64,000 nt of DNA from Psococerastis gibbosa (Eukaryota; Arthropoda; Insecta; Psocodea; Psocidae). The notes under the pieces are model-generated. The model saw only the letters and a list, made by a program, of their open reading frames with translations. It was not told the origin of the DNA and made no database searches. The translations under genes and the position numbers were made by a program. The stretch spans positions 10,528,151 through 10,592,150 of the forward strand of contig OZ020492.1 of assembly GCA_963971405.1 (NCBI GenBank). Reading direction: 5' to 3'. Positions 34,536-44,991 of this stretch are shown one piece after another (the stretch's first letter is position 1; each line of letters starts with the position of its first letter).

Positions 34536-34745
34536 CACGAGTTATGAGCCTGAATAGTCCAGTTGTTAGAGAACTGAGGACGACGCAACGGAAGGAGAAG
34601 GTTCGAAACTGGGCATGAAAGGAAAATGTTTTCACCTGGCCTGTATCCACCCAACACTATAAGGTACCATACAAAAACCCGGCTGCCGGGCACGTTACTG
34701 ACCATAACATCCTAAAGAGAGCAGTGGTCAAGTCTTTGAGACCTA
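34536..34745 (+). mobile_element. SINE-like repeat (family SINE-3)
   Basis: A tRNA-like head (AGTCCAGTTGTTAGAGAACT, then AAGGTTCGAAACTGGGC) is followed by a body with TTTTCACCTG and GTTACTGACCATAAC, then GCAGTGGTCAAG. Related blocks are at 37698-37830 and 38085-38165. Confidence 0.55.
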
Positions 34746-34869
34746 GACCCTCGATTGGTTGATTTGCCATGGTGCTTTTTTGCTTTGGCATACTTAGCTT
34801 AGGCTTGTTGTTACGAACAGGACCAGATGCAAAGACAGTTCTTTTATGCTCTATAATGTACATAAACCC

Positions 34870-35052
34870 TTAATCATCATTTTGTGCCAAAGTAAAAACG
34901 GATCCAACTGAGCAGTCAACATTCTTAAAAGTACTATTACAAACTTTCTCAGACGCTACCGTGGAATTGACGATGTCAGCGTTATTCTTATGCTTAATCG
35001 CTACAATTTCACATTGGAGAGCTAACTTAGCATCGCTCTCCATATCTTTATG
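34870..35052 (-). other. In-frame open extension after the K2P stop codon
   Basis: After TGA (35053-35055, next base C) the same frame stays open for 60 codons to TAA at 34870-34872. It reads HKDMESDAKLALQCEIVAIK and onward with a soluble, mixed composition. It could be a readthrough extension, a recently truncated C-terminus, or chance. Confidence 0.4.
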
Positions 35053-35523
35053 TCAGGAATTGGAATACAAATCAGGAGACGGCTCATCCAGTGTTTTCAA
35101 AATTTTGCTCACATCCTTTTTCACCTCCAGCCCTTTCATGATTTGCTTCTTTAAGCGTTTCAATAATTCATCGTGTAATATGTGAAAACACATTGCAGTC
35201 AACGCTAATCCAGTAAGAATGTATATAGATGAGACCCAAATTGTGATAGTTTTGACGTCGTTTTGGAACACTAATGAGTCAGTGAGGTTTATCGTGCTGA
35301 GGCTCATGAAGCAGAAGTAGCAGCAATCGAGGAAGGGCCAGGACTCGAGGCGGACTAGAACCACGGACCCCACGATGATGTAAGAGAACATGATCATCAG
35401 GCAGAGTGCTAGTGGTGCGAGTATGCTTCCGGTGCTTTGAAAATTGACACTCCACTCTTCTTCGCAGTCTTTGCCGTCGGTATTACTGGAACTGGTTCCT
35501 CCAGATCGCACGTAGAATGGTTC
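35053..35523 (-). CDS. K2P channel exon B: M3, altered pore 2, M4 and C-terminus
   Basis: Starts EPFYVRSGGTSS after a TTGTTACAG acceptor and runs 156 codons to TGA. Membrane helices and spacing are normal; only the filter TINLTD is unusual. The open frame continues upstream past the acceptor into a HINE remnant; that part is intron. Confidence 0.9.
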   Translation of the reverse strand, partial: EPFYVRSGGTSSSNTDGKDCEEEWSVNFQSTGSILAPLALCLMIMFSYIIVGSVVLVRLESWPFLDCCYFCFMSLSTINLTDSLVFQNDVKTITIWVSSIYILTGLALTAMCFHILHDELLKRLKKQIMKGLEVKKDVSKILKTLDEPSPDLYSNS

Positions 35524-37331
35524 CTGTAACAATATAGCGGAAATTTCATTTGGGCTCTTAGAGGTAACAATCAAAGGCCATGTCCCCATGTTTCGGAAAT
35601 TATACTGTACGGTGCCCGTTATAATCATGATTATCTTATTTTGGGGTCCGTTTTTTGGCTTCCATATAGTATAAAGAAAGCATTGGATGGTTGAAATGTT
35701 TGATTTCAATATTTCAGTGGATTTACATGCTTTGATGTCCCATGAACCCAAAAAAGTGCATGTTCGTCGATTTTTAGGCAAATCAATCGGTGGATTTAGA
35801 TAAAATTTCAAATTTGCCATGTAGATTCACTCAAATCATGTTAGGGGAACTTATTGTGAGCTAACTCAAATTTGGGGGCTTTACAAAAACTAAAAAAACT
35901 ATCAGCCCTGATTACATACTGGAATATTTATTCGGCCGGAGAGATATTTGGAATATCTATGTTGAAGTTTACGTTTTTTAATCTGAATTTACTTATGTCA
36001 TTACACTATCGAATTTTTCATAGACCCATATATTATATTGAATGGAATATTATTCGAGTGTGTAAAATGGGGGGAATAAAAGCTTTTTTCTCAAAAATGG
36101 CTGAAATGATTTCTTTTAAATTCCCATACATTGTAGTCATCATTAATGTAAACAAACCCTAATATGTCGCTTGCCCCTTGATAGTTTAGTTCTGCGAGTA
36201 AAAAAACTAAAAAAACAACTCAATTTTTCATGAAAAATGAATAAAAAATAATTTCCAGCTAGACCTTTCAATCGATGTGTTTTAACTTCAAGTATAATCT
36301 AGGTGTTAAGTAGAATAACAGAACTGAATGGATTGCTTCCCCAGAAAAGATTTTTTATTGAATAAAAAATTTCTTTTTGAAGAAATTATTTATCATTCAT
36401 GCACATTGCATACCATTATTACTGTGTTGAATAATATTGCTCAGCCCGTTGTAGACTATGCGATCATCCCATCAATCAATTCAGTGCTTTGTGATAGGGA
36501 AACTCGAGGCATCCGAATTTCAACCCTAGGACAACTATTTACTAAAGACCTATTCTAATTGATAAGTTGGAAAGCATACACGGGTTCACTCGTAACAGTC
36601 CTTTTATTTTATTATTAATCATTATATATTTTTATTATTTTATATATTATAAATCATTAATTATTAATTAAAGAAATCAATAAATATATTAAAATGAAGG
36701 CTGTAGCCAGATTTTTTTTTTTTGGGGGGGGGGGGTTTAGAAATTTTATTGGGCATTACATAGTGGTTTTTAGTTTTCCTCTCAAAATCCGAATCTATCT
36801 AGTATCAAGCCATTTCATTTCGGGGGGGGGGGGGGGGTGAAACCCCATGAACCCCCCCTTGGCTACAGCCTTGATTCAAATAATCTCATCTGTCGTCTCA
36901 GTATAGGTATACCTAAGTTCAGTTACAAGTCTCCAATCCCACGCTGTATATAGACATAATTTGTTATATATATTATATATTATAGCCTATAAGGAGCAAG
37001 TTAACGATTATGCAGTGTGTAATTTTATTTGCAAATGAACTATAATTATATTATTTATTTACCTGCAGCTGCTTACTCTGTAGCTCCTCTAGTTCCCTCT
37101 TCCTCTTCATACGCCTCTCCTTCTCAAGCATGCGCTTTTCGTCGTAGCAGCAATAACCGCAGTTGCTGCACAGACAGCAGCACAGCGCTTTGGAGCAGAC
37201 TCCTCGCGCACAGCGCGACAGCACGGACCCGATGCTGGAGAGATACAGCAGCATGAGCGGAATGCCTATCACAGCGTAGATAATCGTCACAAGTTTCCCC
37301 ATTGTGCTCCGTGGTGAGAAACCCCCGAATC
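35053..37331 (-). CDS. Two-pore-domain potassium channel (K2P), last two exons; second filter altered
   Basis: K2P subunits have four membrane helices and two pore loops and normally pass background K+ current as dimers at the plasma membrane. Exon A (37063-37331) begins inside pore 1 with GFGGFSPRST, a normal GFG filter. Next come helix M2 (TIIYAVIGIPLMLLYLSSIG), a Cys-rich turn (CCCLCSNCGYCC) and a basic cytoplasmic loop. Exon B (35053-35523) holds M3 (ILAPLALCLMIMFSYIIVG), pore loop 2 and M4 (IYILTGLALTAMCFHILHDE), then a short tail and TGA. Pore 2 reads FCFMSLSTINLTDSL where the family has TIGFGD, so both filter glycines are gone. The exons join in phase 0. The N-terminus, M1 and first pore helix were not found in the window. 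Confidence 0.9.
35657..36603 (+). mobile_element. HINE-like element, copy 4 (old, in the K2P intron)
   Basis: A diverged copy with the GTCT microsatellite lost. It runs from CCATATAGTATAAAGAAAGC to GATAAGTTGGAAAGCATACA and GGTTCACTCG. A short derivative of the CCCCCCAATTAC element (35906-36074) interrupts it. It fills most of the intron between K2P exons A and B. Confidence 0.78.
35906..36074. mobile_element. 169-bp derivative of the CCCCCCAATTAC element, inside a HINE
   Basis: The left end matches the 25846 element (GATTAC, then GGAATATTTATTCGG). The right end carries ATTATTCGAGTGTGTAAAAT and GGGGGG. It lacks the middle ~750 bases of the long copy. Confidence 0.7.
36697..36872. mobile_element. 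Short MITE with AAGGCTGTAGCCA ends, copy 2
   Basis: The left end AAGGCTGTAGCCAG and the right end TTGGCTACAGCCTT are inverted. The 176-bp unit holds G runs of 12 (36724-36735) and 16 (36822-36837). It lies in the K2P intron. Confidence 0.8.
37063..37331 (-). CDS. K2P channel exon A: pore-1 filter, M2 and cytoplasmic loop
   Basis: Starts after a TATTGCAG acceptor with two bases of a split Gly codon, giving GFGGFSP. It ends LQSKQLQ at a GTAAAT donor. A hAT-like inverted-repeat element begins only 19 bases upstream of the exon, at 37350. Confidence 0.9.
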
Positions 37332-37349
37332 CTGCAATAAATTAATAGT

Positions 37350-37679
37350 CAGAGGCGGTCCAAGACCTCATGAAAGGGGGAGGCACTTCTCAGTAGCGTA
37401 ACGATAGGTTTTGAAAAATAGGGCCGAGATATTGGGGTTTTACACATTTTCAGAGCAATAAGGTTTCTATATTACAGGGAATTTAATAACATTGTGCACA
37501 AGGGGGGCCCGGAGGTCTCCCCCGCGAGAAAAATTTCTGAAGAATAGAGCTGAAATAGTGGGGTTTTACTCATTTTGAGTGCAGTTAACACTTGGATTTT
37601 AGAGGCAAAGAATATAACTGCCTTCCAAGGGGGGGGGGGGGGGAATTGCCCGCAGTGCCGGTCGCTGTGTCCGCCTCTG
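37350..37679. mobile_element. 330-bp hAT-like inverted-repeat element next to a K2P splice acceptor
   Basis: The ends CAGAGGCGGTCC and GTCCGCCTCTG are inverted repeats of hAT type (CAGNGGCGG). No 8-bp duplication is recognisable. A run of 15 G lies at 37629-37643. A single matching end (CAGAGGCGGACAC) occurs beside HINE copy 5 at about 43158. Confidence 0.7.
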
Positions 37680-37697
37680 AGTTAAGTAACATAAAGT

Positions 37698-37830
37698 TAT
37701 TTATGGTCAGGAATAGTCCCGTTGCTAGAGAATTAAACTATGAGAGTTCAGGCCCAGGTCCGAGACCCCACATATAAGGAAAAAGCTTCCACCCAACTCT
37801 AATGGGTACCGTACCTGTATTGTAATTTCT
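37698..37830 (+). mobile_element. SINE-3-like fragment
   Basis: AGGAATAGTCCCGTTGCTAG, a box-B-like GGTCCGAGACCC, then CTTCCACCCAACTCTAATGG. It parallels 34536-34680. Confidence 0.5.
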
Positions 37831-37837
37831 GAAGGGC

Positions 37838-38057
37838 TATTTATGGACCCAAACCTTCTTAAGTGGCCCAAAGGTCCCTTGTCCAATGCCAACGACCCCC
37901 AGGATTTCGGACATTATTTGTATTGTTTCCGTATGCATTTTTTGTATACGTTCTCGATGTCACCGGCTACAAGCGATAATGGCCAAGCTGAGACTAGCTT
38001 ACCATTGACGTAATGAAACAGGTGAAAGCATGACTTAACCGAGTACAGTATACGAGT
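37838..38057 (-). repeat. R245 dispersed repeat copy
   Basis: The minus strand runs from TCGGTTAAGTCATGC through CGCTTGTAGCCGGTGACATC to GGTCGTTGGCATTGGACAAG and TTTGGGTCCATAAA. It aligns with 56495-56742 and 60237-60480. Confidence 0.75.
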
Positions 38058-38164
38058 CAGTACATTACCTACATCAGTTGGGGGAAAACGCGGCAGCAGG
38101 CCACGTTGCTGACCACTACGTCCCGAATAGAGCAGTGGTCAAGAGAGAGGATACTCCTAATATA

Positions 38165-38525
38165 GTCTTTTCTTGAGTTGCAATCTAGGGATTGGTTTGC
38201 AGCGAATGTTGCACTTTTCTCCTCCACTCTTGTATATTTTTTGCGGTCTTTTTCAGTCCTTTATAGGAGTCGCACCCTATAGGTCCTTCATGACATCCTC
38301 AATGTACTCCTTCCTCTGTCATCCTCTTGAGTTGGTGCCTTCAACCATACCCTCAATGATGTTCTTGAAGAGCCCTTCGTGTCTGAGAATATGTCCCATC
38401 CATTTGTCTCTTCTTGTTGAAATGGTGGCCATAATAGCTTTTTTCGTTTATTCTATGGAGCACTTCTTCGTTGGTTATGTGGTCTCTCCATGGGATTTTC
38501 AAAATTCTTCCGTATAGCACCACAA
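38165..38525 (-). pseudogene. RTE-like LINE C-terminal fragment
   Basis: The minus strand reads KIPWRDHITNEEVLHRINEK, then RDKWMGHILRHEGLFKNIIE and GMVEGTNSRG with a stop shortly after. This is the standard block after the reverse transcriptase in RTE and related LINEs. A parallel fragment is at 63540-63715. Confidence 0.8.
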
Positions 38526-40274
38526 CTCAAAGACTAATATAGTATCTTGCCATATCCAAACACATTTTATAGATACAGAGCACCTATTTAACATTGTAGA
38601 AAGCCTCTACGGGCAGGGGGTTTGTCACACTCCAGTACTACTCAGGACCTTATAAGATTAGGGTATACTATCAACCTAGGACGATATGCAGGGAGTTGCT
38701 GCCAACCAATCGCTAAGATTGTAACCTTAAGAAGAAGATCAACCTATCAATGCATAATGGTGCCGTGCAGTTTTCCCTACCGAGACTTTTCAAGGGGTAG
38801 AATAAATCAGGAAGCTTTCCAAGTAAATTCTATGGGGGGCATAAATTAGGGAATATGTGCCCTGTTGCATATCTATACTCGTATACAACGGACCCTTGAC
38901 CCTTCTTTCTCCCACCCTATTTTTTGGGGAAAAGGCACAGGTCTAAATATTTTTTAAACAATTATTAACCATGAAATGAAATAAAGTTTTTCAACTTTTT
39001 AATATGCGTCGTCATTTTGAAGGAAATATAGATGGATGCATACATGGAAAGTGCTGTAGGCATGAAACTGCGTAAGCTAAACAAAAAAATGAAAATAAAA
39101 GCAGTTGAGTAAGGGCTTTTTTTAGACGTCAATACGAAAGTTCCATGATTTTAGAAAAGGTTCAAAACTTCCCATAAACGCGTTAACGCTCTTACAAAAA
39201 AGGAACCAATACGTCCTGAGGCGCACCGGAAAAACAATAAAGAAGCAGTATATTACAGCGCACAGCGTCAAATAATCTCCAGTTTCAAGTTTTCGCTCCA
39301 CTTTTCTAATATCCACGCCAAAAAGCCGACGTATGGTGGTCACAAAATACAACCCAACCCTGGCAATTTCCTCCAAAAAGGGTTTGTCACCCGTCCCCAT
39401 TCCCTATGTTTCCTGAAAGCGTACCGTACTTTCTACAATATTTTTTAGTCTATTGAAATTTTTTATTAAAAATTGTGAGGGAGTCCCCCTCCCCCTCTGA
39501 AAACCCGGAAATGGGAGAATTCAATTGAGTTGATACTGTATAATGTATTGATCATACGATCGAGTGAGCTCGTTTTTTGGAATTTGTGTTATTCATGTTT
39601 TTTGCGGTATCTCCTTTATGGGTTTATATCTGCCACGACTATAGGAAGAACAGTCTTATCTTAAAACCACTCTAGGTTACATTATATTTTAGTGTAGCGG
39701 TTTCCAAAGTGCGCACAGCTGTGCCCTTAGGCCACCGACTTGTAAAAACACTAAACGCATTATTAAAACTAAAAAAAAGTTCTATCTATGGCGATTTTTG
39801 ATTGAGGGGAGAATGGGCGCAAAAACAGGGAAGTTTACTGTTGTGCCATTTTTTAACCCACCACTATCTAATTTTGTGAAAATCATGGATATTTGATTCT
39901 TAACAGGTTGTTGCGGAATTTATTTTAATAGGGCTTATTTGGGGCAAGAAGTTTTTATGGAAATAATATTTAGAACAGGGGGGGGGGGCTGTTGCAATGG
40001 TGATGGTAGTGTGATTTACTGTTCATCCTGAACCACTAGTTAAATAGGTAGGTAGGTTGTAGCTATTAACAACCTGCGGGTACTTGCCGTAAGAGCACCG
40101 CCAATTGAATATCTATAGCTATGGAACTGAGGCGTTTGAAAAGTTTGGGAACTACTGCATTAGCCCCTTTAAAAGAAATAAGTTTATACAACAGTATTAG
40201 CAGAAAAGCTGGAGGTACGTTTTCGCTAGGTCGAAATCGGTTGCGTTTACAACGTGCCTCTTTTCGTAACATGA
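38526..40274. other. Unassigned intergenic DNA
   Basis: No gene identified. A 92-codon minus-strand frame at 39122-39400 has one hydrophobic stretch (LTLCAVIYCFFIVFPV) but no family signature and does not resemble the missing K2P N-terminus. A G run is at 39978-39988. Confidence 0.35.
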
Positions 40275-40439
40275 GGTTTCACATTCTGTCCCTCTGGTTA
40301 CAATTTTCCTTAGGTTCGGAATCGACTATAATCAGGATGTCCACCCTGTTAGTCTTGTAGAAGCTAATGTGGGGTAAAGATACACAACGCTTGCGTGTGA
40401 GTGTTGATCAACTGCATAAATAACTGAATAGAAAGGTAA

Positions 40440-40700
40440 AGTATTGTATTGCTGCCAATGGCCAATGACCACGTTGAATCCATTAGAGCAGAGCATGTTT
40501 CAAACTGCGGCAAAACATGGTAGTGTGCACAGCGTTGGCAGGGGAGCATGGTGGGACATGATAACGCACTGAGACTAAACCAGTCCGTCTACGTGTGTGT
40601 CGAGTCCTGGTCACCTCCGAATTAATCGTGTGACTTTACCTTGTTCCCCAAGTGGTTCGGAATCCACTATAATCAGGAGGTCCACCCTGTCATTCAACTG
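40440..40700 (-). repeat. Dispersed repeat, inverted partner of 16108-16380
   Basis: On the minus strand: CAGGGTGGACCTCCTGATTA, GATTCCGAACCACTTGGGG, CACACGATTAATTCGGAGG. A second short piece of it is at 40310-40350. An AAC microsatellite follows at 40821-40842. Confidence 0.65.
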
Positions 40701-41620
40701 CCCTTTCGCCGAGGTGAAAGAGTCTGCCCTTAGGGTGTCTTAAGTTAACAAACAGACTCACTACCCCGCCAGGCTGACAGGGTTGCTTAAAGCAGAAATG
40801 CTGAAAGCAGGCGTTAGAAACAACAACAACAACAACAATTTTCTTTAGGTCATTGTTTACTCTTGTCGGAGCTAGGGGTTCATACGCTGACTTCCAAGTG
40901 CTGCAAATGCACATTTAGACTTAATATTAATTGATTAAAAGCCAATGTGTCCCAGTGACATTTTATTTTATTTTTTGAGATAAGTGCACCATGACAGTCT
41001 CCGGGACCCAATCCATGGGAGAAGCCCAACGGTATGTCACTTAGATACAGGTACAATGATCTATAAGGGGTTACAAATATTGTCAACCGTTAAAAGGATA
41101 CAGACAAACAGTATCTACCCTTTTCCCCAAAATCGGCCTGACTCCACTTGCCCACATTGGCTTTTGACCCATTCTTATTGCTTTTTAGATTATAATCCTC
41201 CAGAGTTTTTCTTTCGAATTGCAGCTGGAACGGACGAAAAAATATGCAGGCTACGTATTAAAAGAAATCAGGGAAACCAGAATTCTAGAGAGATTTCCCT
41301 AGCGATGAAAAGGAAAGGAGGTGGGCCATCAATAAGAAATGCGGCCAGAGAACTCTCACAGGGAACCTCGTCAATAACCTAGTAACCTGCGTCAGACCCA
41401 CCGCATATCTTTTATTTCATATTTTCAGCAAAAAATTTGATAAATGGTTGAGTGAGTTGGTTGAAAGTTTTTATGTCAAGGTGGATCTTCCGAATCTAAG
41501 AAGTATTGTGGTAAAGACTTCGATTCTCATCTTATCATTGCTTTGCGCCGAAATGAAGCTGTTTTTTAATAAACCAACTATATCCACTTTTCCAAATGGT
41601 TGAGGAACAAAAAGAACTTC
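40701..41620. other. Unassigned intergenic DNA
   Basis: A 132-codon plus-strand frame at 40984-41382 has no recognisable motif. The stretch 41430-41600 reads KFDKWLSELVESFYVKVDLP in one frame, vaguely transposase-like, but too short to call. Confidence 0.3.
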
Positions 41621-41624
41621 CTGG

Positions 41625-41765
41625 ACCTGACCAAAATTAGAGGATATGGAAGAAACTGGATTTGGCGGGGTTTGAACCCACCATCTACGCCTAACTGGGA
41701 CGTCGTCTTAACCGCTGGACCACAAGCCCCGACAAGTGCAGCAATCTCCAAATCCTCTACTTATG
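41625..41765 (-). mobile_element. tRNA-derived SINE-2, copy 1
   Basis: The minus strand has GGTCCAGCGGTTAAGACGAC, GCGTAGATGGTGGG and box B GGTTCAAACCCCGC, followed by AAATCCAGTTTCTTCCATAT. The paired copy at 42490-42625 lies on the other side of a hAT-like element. Confidence 0.75.
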
Positions 41766-41829
41766 CTCTGATTGACATGATTCGTAATGCTAGACAGGTT
41801 AGCACAGCTACTCAACTATCTAACCGAAC

Positions 41830-42389
41830 CATTGGCGTAAATAGGGGGGCCCTGGGGGGGCTAAGCCCCCCAAGCGGTACCCGTTGCCCCCCCTCCCACC
41901 CCGCAGGATTTTTGGTGACAAAGACGTTATGGAGGCGAAATGCATAGCAGCCACAATAACGAAGGGGAAATTGATTCTTGGTATGCTTATTATACGTGAA
42001 AGACATCATTTAAAAAAATCTACATATTGACCAAGTACATTCACAAAAAATATATTTTTCTACGGGGCAGACCCCCGGGCCCCCCTCCGTGGTAGGTTTA
42101 TTCGTCGGTGAAAACTCAACTTTGCTGCTTGGAAAACGCGAAAAACCTCACGGATTTGGGCTCATTTATCGATTTTTTTCTCGGGCCCCCCTTTTACTAG
42201 GGTATAACAAGCGCAAAACCTCACTAATTTGGGCCTACTTATGCATTTTATTTTCTCCGGGGGAGACCCCTGGGCCCCCTTTCTGCTGGGTTTAATATGC
42301 GTATAAATTCACTAATTTGGGCCTATTTATCAATTTTTTCTCCCAAAGACCCCCCCCCCCCCCAGAAATGTTGGGAATTTGCGCCAATG
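41830..42389. mobile_element. 560-bp hAT-like element with perfect 8-bp target duplication
   Basis: The inverted ends CATTGGCGTAAAT and ATTTGCGCCAATG (one mismatch) are flanked by AACCGAAC at 41822-41829 and exactly AACCGAAC at 42390-42397. An 8-bp duplication is characteristic of hAT transposition. Inside are three imperfect ~85-bp tandem units (about 42060-42362). There is no transposase frame. Confidence 0.92.
42060..42362 (+). repeat. Three imperfect ~85-bp tandem units inside the hAT-like element
   Basis: Each unit has a C/G-rich block (GACCCCCGGGCCCCC or a variant), a variable middle, then CTCACTAATTTGGGCCTAYT and an ATCGATTTTTTTCTC-like end. The last ends in a run of 14 C (42350-42363). 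Confidence 0.75.
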
Positions 42390-42489
42390 AACCGAACAGG
42401 TCTCTTAGCTTACTTTATTGCATAAAAGCAATGCTCTATTCAATACATTGCAGTATTATATGGTATAAATAACACTGACATTAAATTAA

Positions 42490-42625
42490 TCTTTATTGAA
42501 GAGGTTACCTCCACGTTATAACCAAAATTATAGGATATGGAAAAAACTGGACTTCGCGGGATTCGAACCCAAGATCTACGCCTACTGGGGCATCGTCTTT
42601 GCCGCTGGATCACAAGCCTCGACAA
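42490..42625 (-). mobile_element. tRNA-derived SINE-2, copy 2
   Basis: The minus strand has GTGATCCAGCGGCAAAGACG, TAGGCGTAGATCTTG and box B GGGTTCGAATCCCGC, then AAGTCCAGTTTTTTCCATAT and GGAGGTAACCTCTTC. The box B is intact, but it is not a functional tRNA: there is no acceptor stem. Confidence 0.8.
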
Positions 42626-42954
42626 GTGATAGTGTTATACCTATATATATATATATAATATAATACAGCAATGTATATCTTGGATCTGAGTTATTTCTTA
42701 ACTAAACGATATTATCAACGCCCTACTGTGCCAAAGCCATATTCTGTGCTATAGTATGTCAGTACTGTACTAGTACTGTCCGTATTACTACTACGGAGAT
42801 AAAAATTTCCGGATACCCATTTATTAAAAAATAGCAAATAAACAAAAAACAAAATTAGCTTAACTCCCGACAATATTGGAATGTATTCCCTCCTTCACGA
42901 ACTCGGTTAAGCCGGGCTCAAGCCTGCTAGGATGTCACACCATATCCATTGTCA

Positions 42955-42995
42955 CTTGTGACCGGTGTGGGTTGACATCGGGAACTTGTACAATT
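42955..42995 (+). repeat. R245 fragment
   Basis: A short piece, GTGACCGGTGTGGGTTGACA then TCGGGAACTTGTAC, from the middle of R245. Confidence 0.5.
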
Positions 42996-43174
42996 TTGAT
43001 CAATTGATGCAAATGCAATAGCCAAAAAATTCAATGAGTTCGTTATCAGGTTCAATGGACCACTAGCAATACAAGTATCCCTACGCACATAAAAGGAACT
43101 TGAAAATAGGAAAACTGGTGCATTGCCTACTAGCCATACGGTGGAATTTTTCAGTGTCAGAGGCGGACACAGTT

Positions 43175-44026
43175 GTTTTCCAATTTATACGTAGTATAAG
43201 GAAAGCTTTGTGACTGTCGAAATTTTCGATTCCGAGATTTCAACGGATATACACGTTTTAAGGTCCCAGGAACCCAAAAAAGTGGTTTTTACGAAATGTC
43301 TGTCGTTCTGTCTGTCTGTGCGTCGATTTCCGGGCAAACTACTCAGTCGATTTAGATGAAATTCGGCATGTAGGTTCACAAAAATCATACCTCGGAACAT
43401 TTTTTTTTTTTTGGGCTAACTTGATCTAGGGGGGTTTTATTCTCAAAAAACTCCAAAAAAATGTCTAAAAAAATTATTTCTCAAAAACGGCTCCAACGAT
43501 TTCTGTTAAATTCACATATATTGTAGCTGTTATTAACGTTAACGAAATGCGGGGGGTCGCATGCCCCTTGATAGGTTGCTTCTGGGGGTAAAAAAATAAA
43601 AATAACTAAATTTTAATGAAAAATTACTCAAAAATAATTTTTCTGCGAAACCTTTCTATCGATGATTTCTACCTTCAGGTATGTTTTAGGTGTTAAATTG
43701 AATAACGAAACCGGACAGCTTGCTTTCCCAGAAAAGTATTTGGTTTTGTAAAAAAAAATGTTTTTTTTTTAAAAATTATAGAAAATTCACGCTCAAATGC
43801 ATTGCGTGCCCTGCCAGTATTGATGTGTGGTAATGTGTTAGTCTGACCTATCTTGAATTTACCTCACCTCCAGTGACGTCAGGTGGACAACCCCCCCCCC
43901 CCCCCCCCCCCGAGATATTGGAAATGTAACCATAGGAAAATTATTTACCATGAAATTACTCATTTTCTCTATCTACTAATTTTGATAAATTGGAAAGCAT
44001 GTTCGAGTAAACTCGGACCGGTTCTT
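43175..44026 (+). mobile_element. HINE-like element, copy 5 (complete)
   Basis: About 852 bp from TTTTCCAATTTATACGTAGT to AAATTGGAAAGCATGTTCGA and CTCGGACCGGTTCTTT. It has GTCT repeats near 43299-43320 and a run of 21 C at 43891-43911. The 14-base inverted blocks and the 3' hairpin are intact. Confidence 0.88.
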
Positions 44027-44639
44027 TATAGGAGGGTCAGCCCTCAACATGCCGCCTCAGGTATAAACTGAGAATAAAAGCAATACAGTATTTGATTTAA
44101 GTAACTGATTTCATTTTTCCGGACAAGACTGGTTGGTACATACAAAACCACAAAAAAAATTAAGTTGTTATTTTGCCACCTTTTTCAAATTTTTGGACGG
44201 GATCATGACCCTCCCTGACCCCCGCCACTGTTCAGTGTTTGGTAATACTGAAAAATGACGCCTCCTTACCAATAACCTTAAAAAAAACCAATTATGTCCA
44301 AAAAATCAAATAAGTCTTGGACGGGGCAAGGTTCAATGGACACGACTATGCGTTAGCCTACGTACGTTCATAAAATAAGTCCTTAAAATATAAAAAAAAA
44401 ACATTCATCGGCATGTACACTGAGAGCGTTCACAGATCGTGCAAGAACGGTTTCATGGTATTGTAAATGCATGCATTGCTGTATGGTTAGAAGTCCAGAA
44501 CATGGGGGTGCAATTTGTGTAAATCAGGCCAGGAAAAAGGAAGCAGCGGCCCGAACAAGTTGGTGCCGCGGGGCGACCGAACCCTCCATCCCTCCCCTAT
44601 TTCTCCACAAAGCAACCTGTAAGTTTCCCAACTTCTAAA

Positions 44640-44991
44640 AGGTTCAGGGCCGTATTCAGATAAGAACCGTAGCCAGAACAGAATGATTATTTCTGACAAA
44701 AAAACCTTATCATACCTATTGCAACATACGGAAACCTGGAATCTTACTGTCAATGACGCAAACAAGAACAAACTGCGCTTATTCGAAAGAACGATAATGA
44801 GGAGGCTCTATGGACCCCTATGCGAAGACGGAGAGTGGCGTATAAGAAACAGCGCTGAAATATACGTAATACTCAACGGAGAAGACATAGTCCGGTATAG
44901 AAAAGCACATCGCTTAAGATGGTTGGAACACGTATGAATGTCAGGAAGGCGACTGACGTGACGTCCTCGAACACGCTGGAACTGCTGGAAG
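44640..44991 (+). pseudogene. LINE C-terminal fragment, left half (split by HINE copy 6)
   Basis: Reads ETWNLTVNDANKNKLRLFER, TIMRRLYGPLCEDGEWRIRN and ILNGEDIVRYRKAHRLRWLE, a standard post-reverse-transcriptase block of RTE/L2-like LINEs. In-frame stops follow at 44935. It continues at 45857. Confidence 0.85.

Noticed and set aside
35524-35820. Upstream part of the 255-codon minus-strand frame ending in the K2P C-terminus
   Set aside because: It lies beyond a good TTGTTACAG acceptor and translates HINE repeat sequence; it is intron that happens to stay open.
39122-39400. 92-codon minus-strand frame with a hydrophobic stretch, upstream of the K2P exons
   Set aside because: I tested it as a missing K2P N-terminal exon. 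It lacks an M1-pore pattern and a filter, and I could not place a convincing donor.
41665-41745. tRNA gene on the minus strand
   Set aside because: Box A and B resemblance is present, but there is no acceptor stem and the sequence continues into a SINE body; the same holds for 42540-42620 and all SINE-1 heads.
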